Below are positions 42,233 to 52,136 of a stretch of DNA of 64,000 bases, piece after piece. The position numbers and the translations under genes are program-made. This DNA comes from Kluyvera intermedia. GTDB taxonomy: Bacteria > Pseudomonadota > Gammaproteobacteria > Enterobacterales > Enterobacteriaceae. The notes beneath the pieces were generated by a model that was not told the DNA's origin, searched no databases, and saw only the letters and a program-made list of their open reading frames with translations. Location: positions 3,782,001 through 3,846,000 of the forward strand of contig NZ_CP139986.1 in assembly GCF_034424175.1 (NCBI RefSeq). Direction: 5' to 3'. Position 1 is the first letter of the stretch. Each line of letters opens with the position of its first letter.

Positions 42233-42931
42233 ATGAAAATCGGCATTATTGGCGCAATGGAAGAAGAAGTTACGCTGCTGCGTGACAAAATCGAAAATCG
42301 TCAGACCATCACCCTTGGCGGTAGCGAAATCTACACCGGGCAGTTGAACGGCGTTGACGTCGCGTTGCTGAAATCCGGCATTGGTAAAGTCGCCGCCGCA
42401 ATGGGCGTAACCCTGTTGCTGGAGCGCTGCCAGCCGGATGTCATCATTAATACCGGTTCCGCAGGCGGCCTCGCACCGACTCTGAAAGTGGGCGATATTG
42501 TGGTCTCTGACGAAGCGCGCTACCACGATGCCGACGTCACCGCATTCGGCTACGAAATAGGTCAAATGGCCGGGTGCCCTGCGGGCTTTAAAGCGGACGA
42601 CAAACTGGTTGCCGCCGCTGAAGACTGCATTAAATCTCTCGACCTGAACGCAGTTCGTGGCCTTATCGTGAGCGGCGACGCTTTCATCAACGGTTCCGTT
42701 GGGCTGGCAAAAATCCGCCACAACTTCCCGCAGGCGATTGCCGTTGAGATGGAAGCCACGGCGATTGCTCACGTTTGTCACAGCTTTGCCGTACCGTTTG
42801 TGGTCGTACGCGCAATCTCAGACGTTGCCGACCAGCAGTCCCATCTGAGCTTTGACGAGTTCCTCGCGATAGCGGCGAAGCAGTCAACGCTGATGGTTGA
42901 AACGCTAGTGCAGAAACTGGCGCGTGGCTAA
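42233..42931 (+). CDS. mtnN: 5'-methylthioadenosine/S-adenosylhomocysteine nucleosidase
   Basis: Cleaves adenine from methylthioadenosine, S-adenosylhomocysteine and 5'-deoxyadenosine, recycling products of SAM chemistry. It has 232 residues. Catalytic residues Glu12, Glu174 (VEMEATA) and Asp197 (SDVAD) are at the E. coli positions. Its end overlaps the btuF GTG start by 8 bp. Confidence 0.98.
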   Translation: MKIGIIGAMEEEVTLLRDKIENRQTITLGGSEIYTGQLNGVDVALLKSGIGKVAAAMGVTLLLERCQPDVIINTGSAGGLAPTLKVGDIVVSDEARYHDADVTAFGYEIGQMAGCPAGFKADDKLVAAAEDCIKSLDLNAVRGLIVSGDAFINGSVGLAKIRHNFPQAIAVEMEATAIAHVCHSFAVPFVVVRAISDVADQQSHLSFDEFLAIAAKQSTLMVETLVQKLARG

Positions 42932-43724
42932 GCGACTCATGACAGGGCTACTGGCCCTGCTGCTTAGCGCTCCGGCGTGGCTATACGCCGCGCCGCGGGT
43001 TATCTCCCTCTCCCCAGCCAATACCGAACTGGCCTTTGCCGCCGGAATAACGCCCATCGGCGTGAGCGCCTGGTCTGACTATCCGGCCGAAGCCAAAAAT
43101 ATTGAGCAGGTAGCTTCCTGGCAGGGCATTAATCTGGAACGCATTGTCGCGCTGCATCCCGATCTGGTGCTGGCGTGGAAAGAAGGCAATGCCGAACGCC
43201 AGGTGAATCAACTGCGAGCGCTTGGGATCACCGTATTATGGGTCGATAACCATCGTATTGAGGACATTGCCGCCTCATTACGTCAGTTGGCGAAATGGAG
43301 TCCTACGCCCGATAAAGCCGAGCAGGCTGCCGCCGCACTGCTACGCGACTACACGCAGCTCAAAGCACAGTACGCCAACGCGCCGAAGAAACGAGTGTTT
43401 ATGCAGTTTGGTTTCAATCCCATTTTCACCAGCAATAAAAGCGCGATTCAAAACCAGGTGCTGGAGATTTGCGGCGGTGAAAACATCTTCGCCGATAGCC
43501 GCGTCTCATGGCCGCAGGTGAGCCGTGAACAAGTGTTAATGCGCCAACCGCAGGCCATTGTCGCCGCAGGCGATGAGAGTCAAATTCCGAAAATTCAGCA
43601 TTACTGGGCCAGTCAGCTCACAATCCCTATTATTCCCCTTAATAGTGACTGGTTTGAGCGAGCAAGCCCACGTATTATCCTCGCCGCAAAACAACTCTGT
43701 ACTGCGTTAGAGCAGGCTCATTAA
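42924..43724 (+). CDS. btuF: Vitamin B12-binding periplasmic protein BtuF
   Basis: Carries cobalamin from BtuB to the BtuCD importer. It has 266 residues from a GTG at 42924 inside the mtnN end. A Sec signal peptide ends near residue 22 (WLYA-APR). The mature protein is the type III binding fold: two lobes joined by a long helix, with [17 protein letters not shown] at the start and [15 protein letters not shown] near the end. It is followed 8 bp later by yadS. BtuC and BtuD are not encoded in the window. Confidence 0.96.
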   Translation: MAKRLMTGLLALLLSAPAWLYAAPRVISLSPANTELAFAAGITPIGVSAWSDYPAEAKNIEQVASWQGINLERIVALHPDLVLAWKEGNAERQVNQLRALGITVLWVDNHRIEDIAASLRQLAKWSPTPDKAEQAAAALLRDYTQLKAQYANAPKKRVFMQFGFNPIFTSNKSAIQNQVLEICGGENIFADSRVSWPQVSREQVLMRQPQAIVAAGDESQIPKIQHYWASQLTIPIIPLNSDWFERASPRIILAAKQLCTALEQAH

Positions 43725-43732
43725 CGGGATAA

Positions 43733-44362
43733 TTGGTCATGCTGGTTTACTGGCTGGATATTGTAGGCACCATCGTTTTCGCGGTCTCTGGCGTATTGCT
43801 GGCGGGCAAGCTGCGCATGGACCCGTTTGGTGTGCTGGTGTTGGGCGTAGTCACCGCCGTCGGCGGCGGGACTATCCGGGACATGGCGTTGGCCAACGGC
43901 CCGGTATTCTGGGTTAAAGATCCAACCGACCTGGTCGTCGCCATGGTGACCTGTATGTTAACCATCGTGCTGGTGCGTCAGCCGCGCCGCTTACCCAAAT
44001 GGGTGCTGCCGGTTCTGGATGCTGTCGGCCTGGCGGTATTCGTTGGCATTGGCGTCAACAAAGCGTTTATCGCTCACTCTGGGCCACTGGTTGCAATATG
44101 CATGGGTGTAGTCACCGGCGTCGGCGGCGGGATCATTCGTGACGTGCTGGCGCGTGAAATACCGATGATCCTGCGCACTGAAATCTACGCCACGGCCTGT
44201 ATTGCTGGCGGCATTGTTCACGCCACGGCCTATTACACCTTCAATATTCCGCTGGAAAACGCCAGTATGATGGGGATGGTCGTCACACTCGCTATTCGCC
44301 TGGCGGCGATCCGCTGGCATCTGAAGCTGCCCACCTTCGCGCTGGATGATAACGGGCGCTAA
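43733..44362 (+). CDS. yadS: TRIC-type membrane channel protein YadS (UPF0126)
   Basis: Inner-membrane protein of 209 residues with about seven hydrophobic segments. It contains two copies of the UPF0126 repeat, each with a GGG(T/I)IRD motif (AVGGGTIRDMAL and GVGGGIIRDVL). Prokaryotic members of this family form trimeric cation channels related to eukaryotic TRIC. The physiological role in enterics is not settled. It is the third gene of the mtnN-btuF-yadS run. Confidence 0.92.
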   Translation: MVMLVYWLDIVGTIVFAVSGVLLAGKLRMDPFGVLVLGVVTAVGGGTIRDMALANGPVFWVKDPTDLVVAMVTCMLTIVLVRQPRRLPKWVLPVLDAVGLAVFVGIGVNKAFIAHSGPLVAICMGVVTGVGGGIIRDVLAREIPMILRTEIYATACIAGGIVHATAYYTFNIPLENASMMGMVVTLAIRLAAIRWHLKLPTFALDDNGR

Positions 44363-44376
44363 CAGCAACGCCTGTG

Positions 44377-44451
44377 GTAGCCCGGCCAAGCACAGCGCCG
44401 CCGGGATGAGCACCGAGCCGGCCCCGGCGGCGCTGCGCTTGGCCGGGCTAC
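44377..44451. repeat. REP pair (BIME-like palindrome), yadS-erpA gap
   Basis: Arms 44377-44405 and 44423-44451 are 29-bp inverted copies with one mismatch (CAC against GCG), separated by 17 bp. They share the GTAGCCCGGC(C/T)AAG core with the copies at 37663 and 53430. Confidence 0.88.
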
Positions 44452-44458
44452 ATGTGAA

Positions 44459-44482
44459 ATTGCCCGCCAAAAGGCGGGCAAT
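44459..44482. terminator. Hairpin between convergent yadS and erpA
   Basis: A perfect 10-bp stem ATTGCCCGCC/GGCGGGCAAT with an AAAA loop. On the minus strand it is followed by TTTCAC, on the plus strand by TAGAATT. It probably ends erpA and possibly the yadS transcript. Confidence 0.6.
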
Positions 44483-44513
44483 TAGAATTCACAGCGTAGT
44501 GCCACTCAACGCA

Positions 44514-44858
44514 TCAGATGCTGAACGACGAACCACAGCCGCAGGTGCTGGTCGCGTTCGGGTTAGTCACGATAAAGCGTGAACCTTCCAGCCCTTCAGT
44601 GTAATCCACGGCACCGCCCACCAGATATTGCAGGCTCATTGGGTCAACTACCAGGCCTACGCCCTGTTTCTCGATAGTCATATCGCCGTCGTTGATCTGG
44701 TCATCAAAAGTAAAACCATACTGGAAGCCACTGCAACCGCCGCCCGTGATATACACGCGCAGTTTCAGGTTTGGATTTTCTTCATCCGCTATCAGGAATT
44801 TTACTTTTTTGGCTGCGGCGTCGGTAAACTCCAGCGGCAGCACTACGTCATCACTCAT
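44514..44858 (-). CDS. erpA: Iron-sulfur cluster insertion protein ErpA
   Basis: A-type carrier that delivers Fe-S clusters to apoproteins such as IspG and IspH, so it is linked to the isoprenoid pathway that also uses Dxr. It has 114 residues. The three cluster ligands Cys42 ([11 protein letters not shown]), Cys106 and Cys108 ([11 protein letters not shown]) are all present. clcA lies upstream on the same strand after 82 bp. Confidence 0.97.
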   Translation of the reverse strand: MSDDVVLPLEFTDAAAKKVKFLIADEENPNLKLRVYITGGGCSGFQYGFTFDDQINDGDMTIEKQGVGLVVDPMSLQYLVGGAVDYTEGLEGSRFIVTNPNATSTCGCGSSFSI

Positions 44859-44940
44859 TTTTTGCTCCCATTAATACTGCAGGTCCAGGTTAATATTCAC
44901 CCGACTCTTTGTGTCATTATCTAATACCCGAGTAAATCGT

Positions 44941-46359
44941 TCAAGTATTCTCCGGCGCCGACTGTCGGGCTTTCGCCTCTTGCTCGGCTTCTTGCTTGGC
45001 CAGGGTTCGCGCCAGGATCGTGGCGTAGAGCGGCTGTCCGCCGAGGAACTGCGCTAATAGCGTGGCACCGAGTCCGGTAATAATCATTGGCAAAATGAGC
45101 TGGTAATTATCGGTCATCTCCAGCACCAATACGATTCCGGTGAGTGGAGCACGCACCGAGGCCGCCAACAGCGCGCCCATTCCGGCAATAGCAAAAGTGC
45201 CCGCTTCCAGATGGTAGGCTGGAAACAGACTCATCGCCGCCATGCCAAATGCCGTCCCCAGCAGCGTGCCCAATGCCAGCATCGGCGCAAAAATCCCGCC
45301 AGGCGCACCAGAAGAGAAACACAGCAATGTGGTTAATACGCGGGCAACAAATAAGAACAGCAGCGCGCCAACGGTATAGTTTCCTGCGGCGGCAATCGGG
45401 ATAAGGCTGAATCCACCGCCTGACGCAGCCGGTTGAAACAGTCCAAGAATGCCGCAGCCGCCGCCAATCAGACCGCCAATCAGCACCCATTTCTTAATAT
45501 TGCCGCCATGAATGCGAAAGAACATATCCTGGGTTTTCAGCACCAGCGTGTTGAACAGCGGCCCGACGCAACCAAAGATAATCCCCAGCACCAGGTACAG
45601 CCACAGCGTATTCACCGGCGCATTGGTCAGTTTACCGACTTCAATCACCGGCGTTTCACCATTGAAGATACGGAACACCACGCTCGACATAATGACGCCG
45701 ACGAACACCGCTTTAATCGAAATCAGGCTATAGCGAAACTGCGGACGCATCTCTTCGATGATAAACAAGATGCCTGCCAGCGGCGCATTGAAGGCCGCCG
45801 ACAGCCCCGCCGCCGCACCGGTCGCCAGCAGCGTATGACGCGACTCTTCGCCACGCTGGCGGAAGATGTCTCCGACCATGCGCCCGATATTGCCACCGAT
45901 TTGTACCGTCGGCCCTTCACGTCCAAGCACCATACCCGCACCGAGCGTGCCCATGCCACCGACAAATTTTACCGGCAACACGCGCCACCAGCGCACCGGA
46001 CGCAGTTCTTCCAACGCACCTTCAATTTCGGGGATCCCCGAACCGCCAGCCTCTGGCGCAAAGCGGCGTACCAGCCAGTAGCCGAGCATAGCCAGCAGGG
46101 CTGATAAAATAAATGCCAGCGGCCAGACGATAAACCAATGATCGGCAACTTGCGCCAGCGTGCCAATGCGAATGTTTTGGACCCAGTTCACCGCATGTTC
46201 AAATGCGACGCCCACTAACCCAACCAGGGTACCGACAATTGCCGCCGACAAGAGCACCATCAGCGGCGTTTTATCGCGGTTCAGCAGTTTACGCACCACA
46301 TCGCGGCGGCGTAAACGAACAATCCGTTGTGCCTCTAAAGGGGTTATCTCAGCTTTCAT
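44941..46359 (-). CDS. clcA: H+/Cl- exchange transporter ClcA
   Basis: Inner-membrane antiporter exchanging two chloride for one proton, supporting extreme acid resistance. It has 472 residues, and E. coli has 473. The selectivity residue Ser107 (GSGIP), external gating Glu148 ([11 protein letters not shown]) and internal proton Glu203 (FIIEEMRPQ) are at the E. coli positions. In E. coli K-12 the next gene upstream is hemL; here the transketolase-PTS locus intervenes. Confidence 0.97.
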   Translation of the reverse strand: MKAEITPLEAQRIVRLRRRDVVRKLLNRDKTPLMVLLSAAIVGTLVGLVGVAFEHAVNWVQNIRIGTLAQVADHWFIVWPLAFILSALLAMLGYWLVRRFAPEAGGSGIPEIEGALEELRPVRWWRVLPVKFVGGMGTLGAGMVLGREGPTVQIGGNIGRMVGDIFRQRGEESRHTLLATGAAAGLSAAFNAPLAGILFIIEEMRPQFRYSLISIKAVFVGVIMSSVVFRIFNGETPVIEVGKLTNAPVNTLWLYLVLGIIFGCVGPLFNTLVLKTQDMFFRIHGGNIKKWVLIGGLIGGGCGILGLFQPAASGGGFSLIPIAAAGNYTVGALLFLFVARVLTTLLCFSSGAPGGIFAPMLALGTLLGTAFGMAAMSLFPAYHLEAGTFAIAGMGALLAASVRAPLTGIVLVLEMTDNYQLILPMIITGLGATLLAQFLGGQPLYATILARTLAKQEAEQEAKARQSAPENT

Positions 46360-46534
46360 ACCGTTATCATTAATTGGTAATACAAATAGGAAGGGAGGGT
46401 ATTTTACCCAGACATGTGCGCTACGTCGCGAAAAAATTGCGCCATGAATGCTTTGTTACTGCGAGGTGAAATTTTAGTTCATTACCGGTTAGCGTGAACC
46501 AAAAGAAAATGGAATTGAGGGACTTTCAAATTGA

Positions 46535-46559
46535 AGATGCCTCCCAAAGGGAGGCATCT
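46535..46559 (-). terminator. Terminator after the PTS operon
   Basis: A perfect 11-bp stem AGATGCCTCCC/GGGAGGCATCT with an AAA loop, 18 bp downstream of the EIIC stop. The minus-strand continuation TCAATTTG is only moderately T-rich. The rest of the 218-bp gap to clcA shows nothing clear. Confidence 0.65.
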
Positions 46560-46577
46560 GTTACTTAAAACGATGGC

Positions 46578-47942
46578 TTACTCTTCAACAACAACTTTCT
46601 TTTTGCCGACAAAGTTATAGATAACCAGCAGGGCAAAGATACCAGTAATCGTCATGGTTATCGTGCCTGGCGTCATAAAACGAGCCATGTTGCCAAGGAT
46701 AATCCCGACGACGCCGAAATCGGTATCGGAGAACGTGGTGTTGGTTAACCCGAGCGCACCGAGCACCGGAATCAGCGCAACAGGTAAGAACGTGATGAGA
46801 ATACCGTGCGCAAATGCCCCGATAATCGCGCCGCGTTTCCCGCCAGTCGCATTACCAAACACGCCCGCAGTCGCACCACAGAAGAAGTGAGGAACAACGC
46901 CTGGAAGAATAAGTACCCATTTCAGTTGGCCCAGAATAAACAGCCCAACCAGCCCGCCGATAAAGCTCGAAATAAAGCCAACCAATACCGCATTAGGGGC
47001 ATAGGGGAAAACAATTGGGCAATCCAGCGCTGGTCGTGCATTCGGGACCAGACGTTCAGAGAAGCCGGTAAACGCTGGCACGATCTCAGCCAGGATTAAA
47101 CGCACCCCTTGCAGGATAATGAATACCCCAGCCGCAAACGTGATCGCCTGAATAAACGAGTACACCAGGTAGTTCTGACCGTTACTGAAATGACTTTCAA
47201 CGTACTCTTTACCGGCTGAAATCGACAGCACCAGATAAATGATCATCATGGTCAGCGAGATTGAAATCGTACTATCGCGTAAGAAGCTCAGGTTCTTAGG
47301 CATATTCATCTCTTCGGTAGATTTAGAACCTTTACCGACGACAGAGCCAATCCATCCAGAAAGCACGTAGCCAATCGTACCGGTGTGCGCCAAAGCAACC
47401 TGATCGCTACCGATAATTTTACGCATATAAGGTTGCGCAATGGCAGGAAAAAAGGCCATCAGCATACCCAGCGCCAGCGAACCGGTATAAATAAGCTGTA
47501 CGCCTTCGAAACCAGCAACAGAGAGAATAATCGCCACCATACAGGCCATGTAGAAGGTCACATGCCCGGAAAGGTAGATATATTTCAATCGTGTGAAACG
47601 AGCAACAACGATATTCGCGACCATACCAAACGCCATAATCAGCGTAGTAGGCGCACCATATTTCTCCAGCGCAATGGAGACCATGGCTTCGTTGTTTGGG
47701 ATAATACCCTGTACATCAAAGGCTTGTTTAAAGATATCACCGAGTGGCGTTAGTGAGCCAACCAGGACCATCGCCCCGCCGGATAACACCAAAAAACCCA
47801 GTATCGTTTTAACGGTACCTTTAATCACATCAGGGAAGGATTTTTTTTGGGCAACCAAACCGAATAATGCGACCAACCCGACCAGGATTGATGGCACCTT
47901 CAGGATATCGACAATAAGTTGTACTAAGTTTTGAACAAACAT
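46578..47942 (-). CDS. PTS EIIC permease, ascorbate (UlaA/SgaT) family
   Basis: Membrane permease of a sugar phosphotransferase system, 454 residues with ten or more hydrophobic segments and a short charged tail (GKKKVVVEE). The start MFVQNLVQLIVDILKVPSILVGLVALFGLV and the CPIVFPYAPNAVLVGF and PHFFCGATAGVFGNATGGKRG segments are typical of the UlaA/SgaT family, for which L-ascorbate is the only well-studied substrate. The usual ascorbate enzymes (UlaG, UlaD, UlaE, UlaF) are absent. A transketolase is encoded instead, so the substrate is probably another polyol, ketose or sugar acid. It is last in the tkt-EIIA-EIIB-EIIC operon. Confidence 0.88.
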   Translation of the reverse strand: MFVQNLVQLIVDILKVPSILVGLVALFGLVAQKKSFPDVIKGTVKTILGFLVLSGGAMVLVGSLTPLGDIFKQAFDVQGIIPNNEAMVSIALEKYGAPTTLIMAFGMVANIVVARFTRLKYIYLSGHVTFYMACMVAIILSVAGFEGVQLIYTGSLALGMLMAFFPAIAQPYMRKIIGSDQVALAHTGTIGYVLSGWIGSVVGKGSKSTEEMNMPKNLSFLRDSTISISLTMMIIYLVLSISAGKEYVESHFSNGQNYLVYSFIQAITFAAGVFIILQGVRLILAEIVPAFTGFSERLVPNARPALDCPIVFPYAPNAVLVGFISSFIGGLVGLFILGQLKWVLILPGVVPHFFCGATAGVFGNATGGKRGAIIGAFAHGILITFLPVALIPVLGALGLTNTTFSDTDFGVVGIILGNMARFMTPGTITMTITGIFALLVIYNFVGKKKVVVEE

Positions 47943-47982
47943 ATTAACCTCTGTAGCAGGGTATTTTTCTTGCCCGACTTAA

Positions 47983-48255
47983 TTATTGCTGATCAAAGTA
48001 GTCTTTTATTTTTTGTTCAACTTCGTTCAAGTCGATAATATTATTGATAATAATAACTTTATCGGCTGGAAGGTTGGCGCTGAAGGCGATGTCTTTTGCC
48101 ATCACGAAAACATCCGCCAGATCCGGGGTTACTGAACCCAAATCAGAATGGTCAACGTCAGCCGTCACATTAATTTTTTTGAGCACTTTCTTGATGTTCA
48201 TTTCCATCATAAAGCTGCTACCCAGACCGGAGCCACATACCGCCATGATTTTCAT
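47983..48255 (-). CDS. PTS EIIB component, ascorbate/lactose-like family
   Basis: Small cytoplasmic phosphocarrier of 90 residues that takes phosphate from EIIA and passes it to the sugar held by EIIC. The phosphorylated cysteine is Cys7 in VCGSGLGSS, the typical loop of SgaB/UlaB-type EIIB. It lies 40 bp upstream of the EIIC gene and 33 bp downstream of the EIIA gene. The base composition looks more AT-rich than the flanking core genes, judged by eye. Confidence 0.88.
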   Translation of the reverse strand: MKIMAVCGSGLGSSFMMEMNIKKVLKKINVTADVDHSDLGSVTPDLADVFVMAKDIAFSANLPADKVIIINNIIDLNEVEQKIKDYFDQQ

Positions 48256-48288
48256 AGTAGACCTCGTTATTTTTCGCTTAAGGTATAT

Positions 48289-48753
48289 TTAACAAGAAGC
48301 TGGCGCTTCACCGAGCAAAATCGCCTGCAACTGCGCTGAACTTTTGCTATCAAAAATTTGCTGCATGACTTCGTCATCAGAAAGCACTTCGGCCAACTGC
48401 GAAATCATTTCAATATGGCTGTTACTGTCCGGTGCTGAGAACATAAAAATCGCATCAACCGGATCGTTTTCTTCAGAATGAAACTCCACCGCCTGACCCA
48501 GTTTCACAATAGACAATCCCAGCGCCATTGCCCCCTGTTCTGGCCGCGTATGCGGCATCGCAATACGTGGTGCAATAACAAAATAGGGACCGATCTCTTC
48601 TTTCTGTTTGATAATCGAATCGATATAGGCCGGGGAAATCGCCCCTTCCTCCAGCAGTGGACGACCTGCAATCTGAATCGCTTCTTTCCAGTCCGCGACG
48701 GACTCAACATACTGAACTTTGTCTTTATTCAGCCAGTTAGATAATGTTGGCAT
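48289..48753 (-). CDS. PTS EIIA component, mannitol/fructose (EIIA-2) type
   Basis: Cytoplasmic phosphocarrier of 154 residues of the PTS_EIIA_2 fold, the type paired with UlaA permeases. The phosphorylated histidine is His68 in APRIAMPHTRPEQGA. It receives phosphate from HPr and donates it to EIIB. It lies 39 bp downstream of the transketolase gene in the same operon. Confidence 0.88.
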   Translation of the reverse strand: MPTLSNWLNKDKVQYVESVADWKEAIQIAGRPLLEEGAISPAYIDSIIKQKEEIGPYFVIAPRIAMPHTRPEQGAMALGLSIVKLGQAVEFHSEENDPVDAIFMFSAPDSNSHIEMISQLAEVLSDDEVMQQIFDSKSSAQLQAILLGEAPASC

Positions 48754-48792
48754 GGATGTTACCTATCGTTCTTAATAAGAAAAAAGGGGTGG

Positions 48793-50784
48793 CTAAAGCA
48801 TGTTACGTGCCGTTTCAGTCACATTTCCTACCGTAAAACCAAAGTATTTGAAGAGCACGCTGGCTGGCGCTGACTCACCGAATGAGTTCATGCCAATCAC
48901 TTTTCCATCAAGACCTACGTAACGCTCCCAGAACCCTTCAATACTGGCTTCAACGGCCAGGCGGCGGCGAACCTGCTTCGGCAAGACGGATTCTTTGTAC
49001 TGTTCGTCCTGCTTATCAAAACGTTCGGTACAAGGCATCGACACTACACGGATCTGATGACCTTCCTGCTGCAAGGTACGAGCAGCGGCAACCGCCAGTT
49101 CAACCTCAGAACCTGCTGAGATCAATATCAATTCCGGCACACCTTCGCAATCCACCAGCACATATCCACCGCGGGAAATCGCCTTGAGCTGCTCGTCGTT
49201 GCGAGACTGTTGCTCAAGCGGCTGACGGGTCAGCACCAGCGCCGACGGCCCATCTTTTCGCTCAATCGCCTGCTGCCACGACACCGCCACCTCAACCTGA
49301 TCGCACCCGCGCCAGGTTTCCATATTCGGCGTTAAGCGCAGTGACGCCAGCTGTTCGACCGGCTGATGCGTTGGGCCATCTTCACCGAGACCAATCGTGT
49401 CATGGGTATAGACAAACACCGAGCGAATCTTCATCAGCGCCGCCATGCGCAGCGCGTTGCGGGCATATTCCATAAACATCAGGAACGTACCGCCGTAAGG
49501 AATAAACCCACCGTGTAGCGCCAGACCATTCATGATGGCTGACATGCCAAATTCACGGACGCCATACGAGATATAGTTTCCAGCGGCATTGTCAGCGCTA
49601 AAATCGACGGACTTCTGGTGCCGGGTCAGGTTTGATGGCGAGAGATCCGCCGACCCGCCCATCAACTCCGGCAGCATATCCGCAAGGAAATTCAAACATT
49701 TCTGGCTAACCTGACGCGTAGCCAGCGCTGCCGGATTTGCCTGTAAATCATGTACATACTGATGGATATTTTCGGCCCATTCCGCAGGCAGTTCGCCCTT
49801 CATACGGCGAGTAAATTCAGCGGCCAGTTCAGGCCACTGCTTCGCATAATCGGCAAACAGGGCATCCCACGCTTGCTGATCCTGCGCCCCTTTTTGCGTC
49901 GCATCCCAAGCGTCATAAATATCTGCCGGGATCTCGAATGCAGGATACGGCCACTGCAATTGTTCGCGAACCCGTGCAACTTCATCGGCACCCAGCGCCG
50001 AACCGTGGCACTCATGGCTGTCCGCTTTATTCGGTGAACCGAAACCGATAATCGTTTTGCAGCATAAGAGGCTTGGCTTATCAGTGACCTTTTTGGCTTC
50101 CTGAACAGCGGCATCAATGGCCTGCGAATCGTGGCCATCAATACCATCAATCACATGCCAACCGTAGGCGCGAAAACGTGCCGCAGTATCATCTGCAAAC
50201 CAGCCTTCGACATGACCATCGATAGAGATACCGTTGTCATCCCAGACGGCAATCAGGTTCCCCAGCCCCAGAGTACCGGCAAGGCTACAGGCTTCATGGG
50301 AGATGCCTTCCATCAAGCAGCCATCGCCCAGGAACAACCAGGTGTGGTGATCGACGATATCAAACCCAGGTTTATTAAATTCAGCGGCCAGCGCTTTTTC
50401 GGCAATCGCCATCCCAACGGCATTGGCAACCCCCTGCCCCAACGGGCCGGTGGTGGTTTCCACGCCTGGGGTATAACCATATTCTGGATGGCCCGGCGTA
50501 CGAGAATGGAGCTGACGGAAGTCACGAATATCATTCATGCTCAGGTCATAGCCGGTAAGGTGCAACAGAGAGTAAATCAGCATGGAGCCATGACCATTCG
50601 ACTGAACATAACGATCGCGGTTGAACCATTGCGGATTTTTCGGGTTATGGCGAAGGTGACGACGCCAAACCACTTCAGCAATATCGGCCATTCCCATCGG
50701 TGCGCCCGGGTGACCGGAGTTGGCTTTTTGAATCGCATCGACGCTCAGGATCCTGATGGCATTCGCTAACTTTCTGCTGCTCAT
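48793..50784 (-). CDS. Transketolase, TktA-like, in a PTS operon
   Basis: ThDP enzyme moving two-carbon units between ketose and aldose phosphates. From ATG 50784, with AGAGAG upstream, it has 663 residues, full TktA size; a start 11 codons upstream lacks family sequence. Conserved elements include SGHPGAPMG near residue 26, [12 protein letters not shown] (ThDP and metal site), GVREFGM with the cofactor-activating Glu, [10 protein letters not shown] and the C-terminal domain. It is clearly related to TktA and TktB but differs at many positions, so it is a third, dedicated copy rather than the housekeeping gene. It opens the operon feeding EIIA, EIIB and EIIC. Confidence 0.9.
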   Translation of the reverse strand: MSSRKLANAIRILSVDAIQKANSGHPGAPMGMADIAEVVWRRHLRHNPKNPQWFNRDRYVQSNGHGSMLIYSLLHLTGYDLSMNDIRDFRQLHSRTPGHPEYGYTPGVETTTGPLGQGVANAVGMAIAEKALAAEFNKPGFDIVDHHTWLFLGDGCLMEGISHEACSLAGTLGLGNLIAVWDDNGISIDGHVEGWFADDTAARFRAYGWHVIDGIDGHDSQAIDAAVQEAKKVTDKPSLLCCKTIIGFGSPNKADSHECHGSALGADEVARVREQLQWPYPAFEIPADIYDAWDATQKGAQDQQAWDALFADYAKQWPELAAEFTRRMKGELPAEWAENIHQYVHDLQANPAALATRQVSQKCLNFLADMLPELMGGSADLSPSNLTRHQKSVDFSADNAAGNYISYGVREFGMSAIMNGLALHGGFIPYGGTFLMFMEYARNALRMAALMKIRSVFVYTHDTIGLGEDGPTHQPVEQLASLRLTPNMETWRGCDQVEVAVSWQQAIERKDGPSALVLTRQPLEQQSRNDEQLKAISRGGYVLVDCEGVPELILISAGSEVELAVAAARTLQQEGHQIRVVSMPCTERFDKQDEQYKESVLPKQVRRRLAVEASIEGFWERYVGLDGKVIGMNSFGESAPASVLFKYFGFTVGNVTETARNML

Positions 50785-51235
50785 ACGTCTCTCTCTTAAC
50801 CTGGATTTTACGTTCAATAATCACGTTTCTGGGGTTTTGTCCCCGGGCCAACATGAACAGACATGTCGTCAGAAACCTTTGTTTTTATGATGATAAATTA
50901 TGGCTTACTGACATCTACCGCCTATACGAACTCGGTAAAAACGGGAAGAATAAACATTAAAATACAATTGATTACTTATATTTATTCCGTTTTTACTGCA
51001 TTCTTACGAGCAACAACATAAGTCTATACATGTTTCACTTGTCTAGTCATCTCGATGATGCACATAGACGTGTCCAGATACAATATGCAAAAATGGATTT
51101 TATTGAGATGCGGTGTTTGTTGATCCAAATTCGTTAACTTGCTCACAATCTGACGTGAACGGTCTGGTCGATAGAAAACAAAGTCAGGCATACATGTAGG
51201 CAGGATTCAGCTCACCTTGGTTAGGAACAAAGTCG
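50785..51235. promoter_or_regulatory. Divergent control region of the tkt-PTS operon and gntR-type gene
   Basis: An AT-rich 451-bp gap without a gene. It holds an imperfect inverted repeat: GTAAAAACGG (50935-50944) with CCGTTTTTAC (50987-50996), plus inner AATAAA/TTTATT, around an AT-rich centre. A GGGG/CCCC mini-hairpin lies at 50831-50844 in the tkt leader. Small palindromes GACATGTC (near 50868) and TACATGTA (near 51193) also occur. These are candidate operators for the divergent GntR protein or a catabolite site. No promoter hexamers stand out. Confidence 0.5.
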
Positions 51236-51970
51236 ATGGTCGATGGCATCACAGAGAAGCAAAAAGAGGTAGTCGATTACATTCTCAGGAAAATAAAGAC
51301 CGACAACCTTTTACCTGGGGATAAACTGGATACCGAGATTGCGATTGCCAAAAATATCGGCATCACGCGGGCGACGGTGCGGGAAGCGACGCGTCTGCTT
51401 ATCGAGCAGCAGCGTATTTATCGCGTGAAAGGCTCCGGTCTATTCGTCGGTTCTATTGGTAAAAGTAATCATTCGGGACGGTTTCATGCCCTCTCCCCTT
51501 TTGATTTTCAGGCGCAGAAGAATGGTCACAAAGGCGTCAGAAAAGTCATTAAATTCAGCATAATGAAAGTGCCAACCCCGGAAATGGCGCAGTCATTACG
51601 CATCAAAAATAGCGACCAGATTTATAAAATTTTACGCCTGATGTGCTTTGACGATATTCCCGTGGCGCTTGAGCATATCCATCTGCCGGTTAATATGTTC
51701 ACCAGCATGGAATTAAGTCAGCTCGAAATATCAAAATATAGCTATATCGAAAGTATCACAGGGAAAAAAGTCCAGCGCCGCGATCAGAATTTAACGGCCC
51801 TCAATCTTCACGATGAAGACATTATTAATCTCTTGAATCTTCAAGATAATGACGCCGTGATGGAACTGGATGAAACGGTTTATCTGGATGATGGGACGCC
51901 TTGCGAGGTCAATATTGCCATCATTAACACGCGTATTTTCCCACTGCGACAAAATTCGAGCCGCTCGTAA
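51236..51970 (+). CDS. GntR-family (HutC/UTRA) transcriptional regulator
   Basis: Ligand-responsive DNA-binding protein of 244 residues. The N-terminal winged helix (about 5-75) has the GntR signature LLPGDKLDTEIAIAKNIGITRATVREATRLLIEQQRIYRVKGSGLFV. The C-terminal UTRA domain (about 95-235) senses small molecules, commonly sugar phosphates or sugar-related ligands. The ATG at 51236 has TTAGGA upstream. It is divergent from the transketolase-PTS operon across a 451-bp gap and is almost certainly its local regulator. The sign of regulation cannot be told. No obvious terminator follows before hemL. Confidence 0.88.
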   Translation: MVDGITEKQKEVVDYILRKIKTDNLLPGDKLDTEIAIAKNIGITRATVREATRLLIEQQRIYRVKGSGLFVGSIGKSNHSGRFHALSPFDFQAQKNGHKGVRKVIKFSIMKVPTPEMAQSLRIKNSDQIYKILRLMCFDDIPVALEHIHLPVNMFTSMELSQLEISKYSYIESITGKKVQRRDQNLTALNLHDEDIINLLNLQDNDAVMELDETVYLDDGTPCEVNIAIINTRIFPLRQNSSRS

Positions 51971-52136
51971 ACCGACTCTTAACGATTAAGCTCCCGCTAC
52001 GTAAAATCTGGCCGTAAGATCTCAGAGGCGTTAAACCCCGCCTGGTGTTCATCCAAAACGGCCAAAAATTTCATAACCTCCGCGGAATAATTTAGAATAA
52101 CGGGCAACACCTTCTTCACAAACCAGGATCCTGGCA

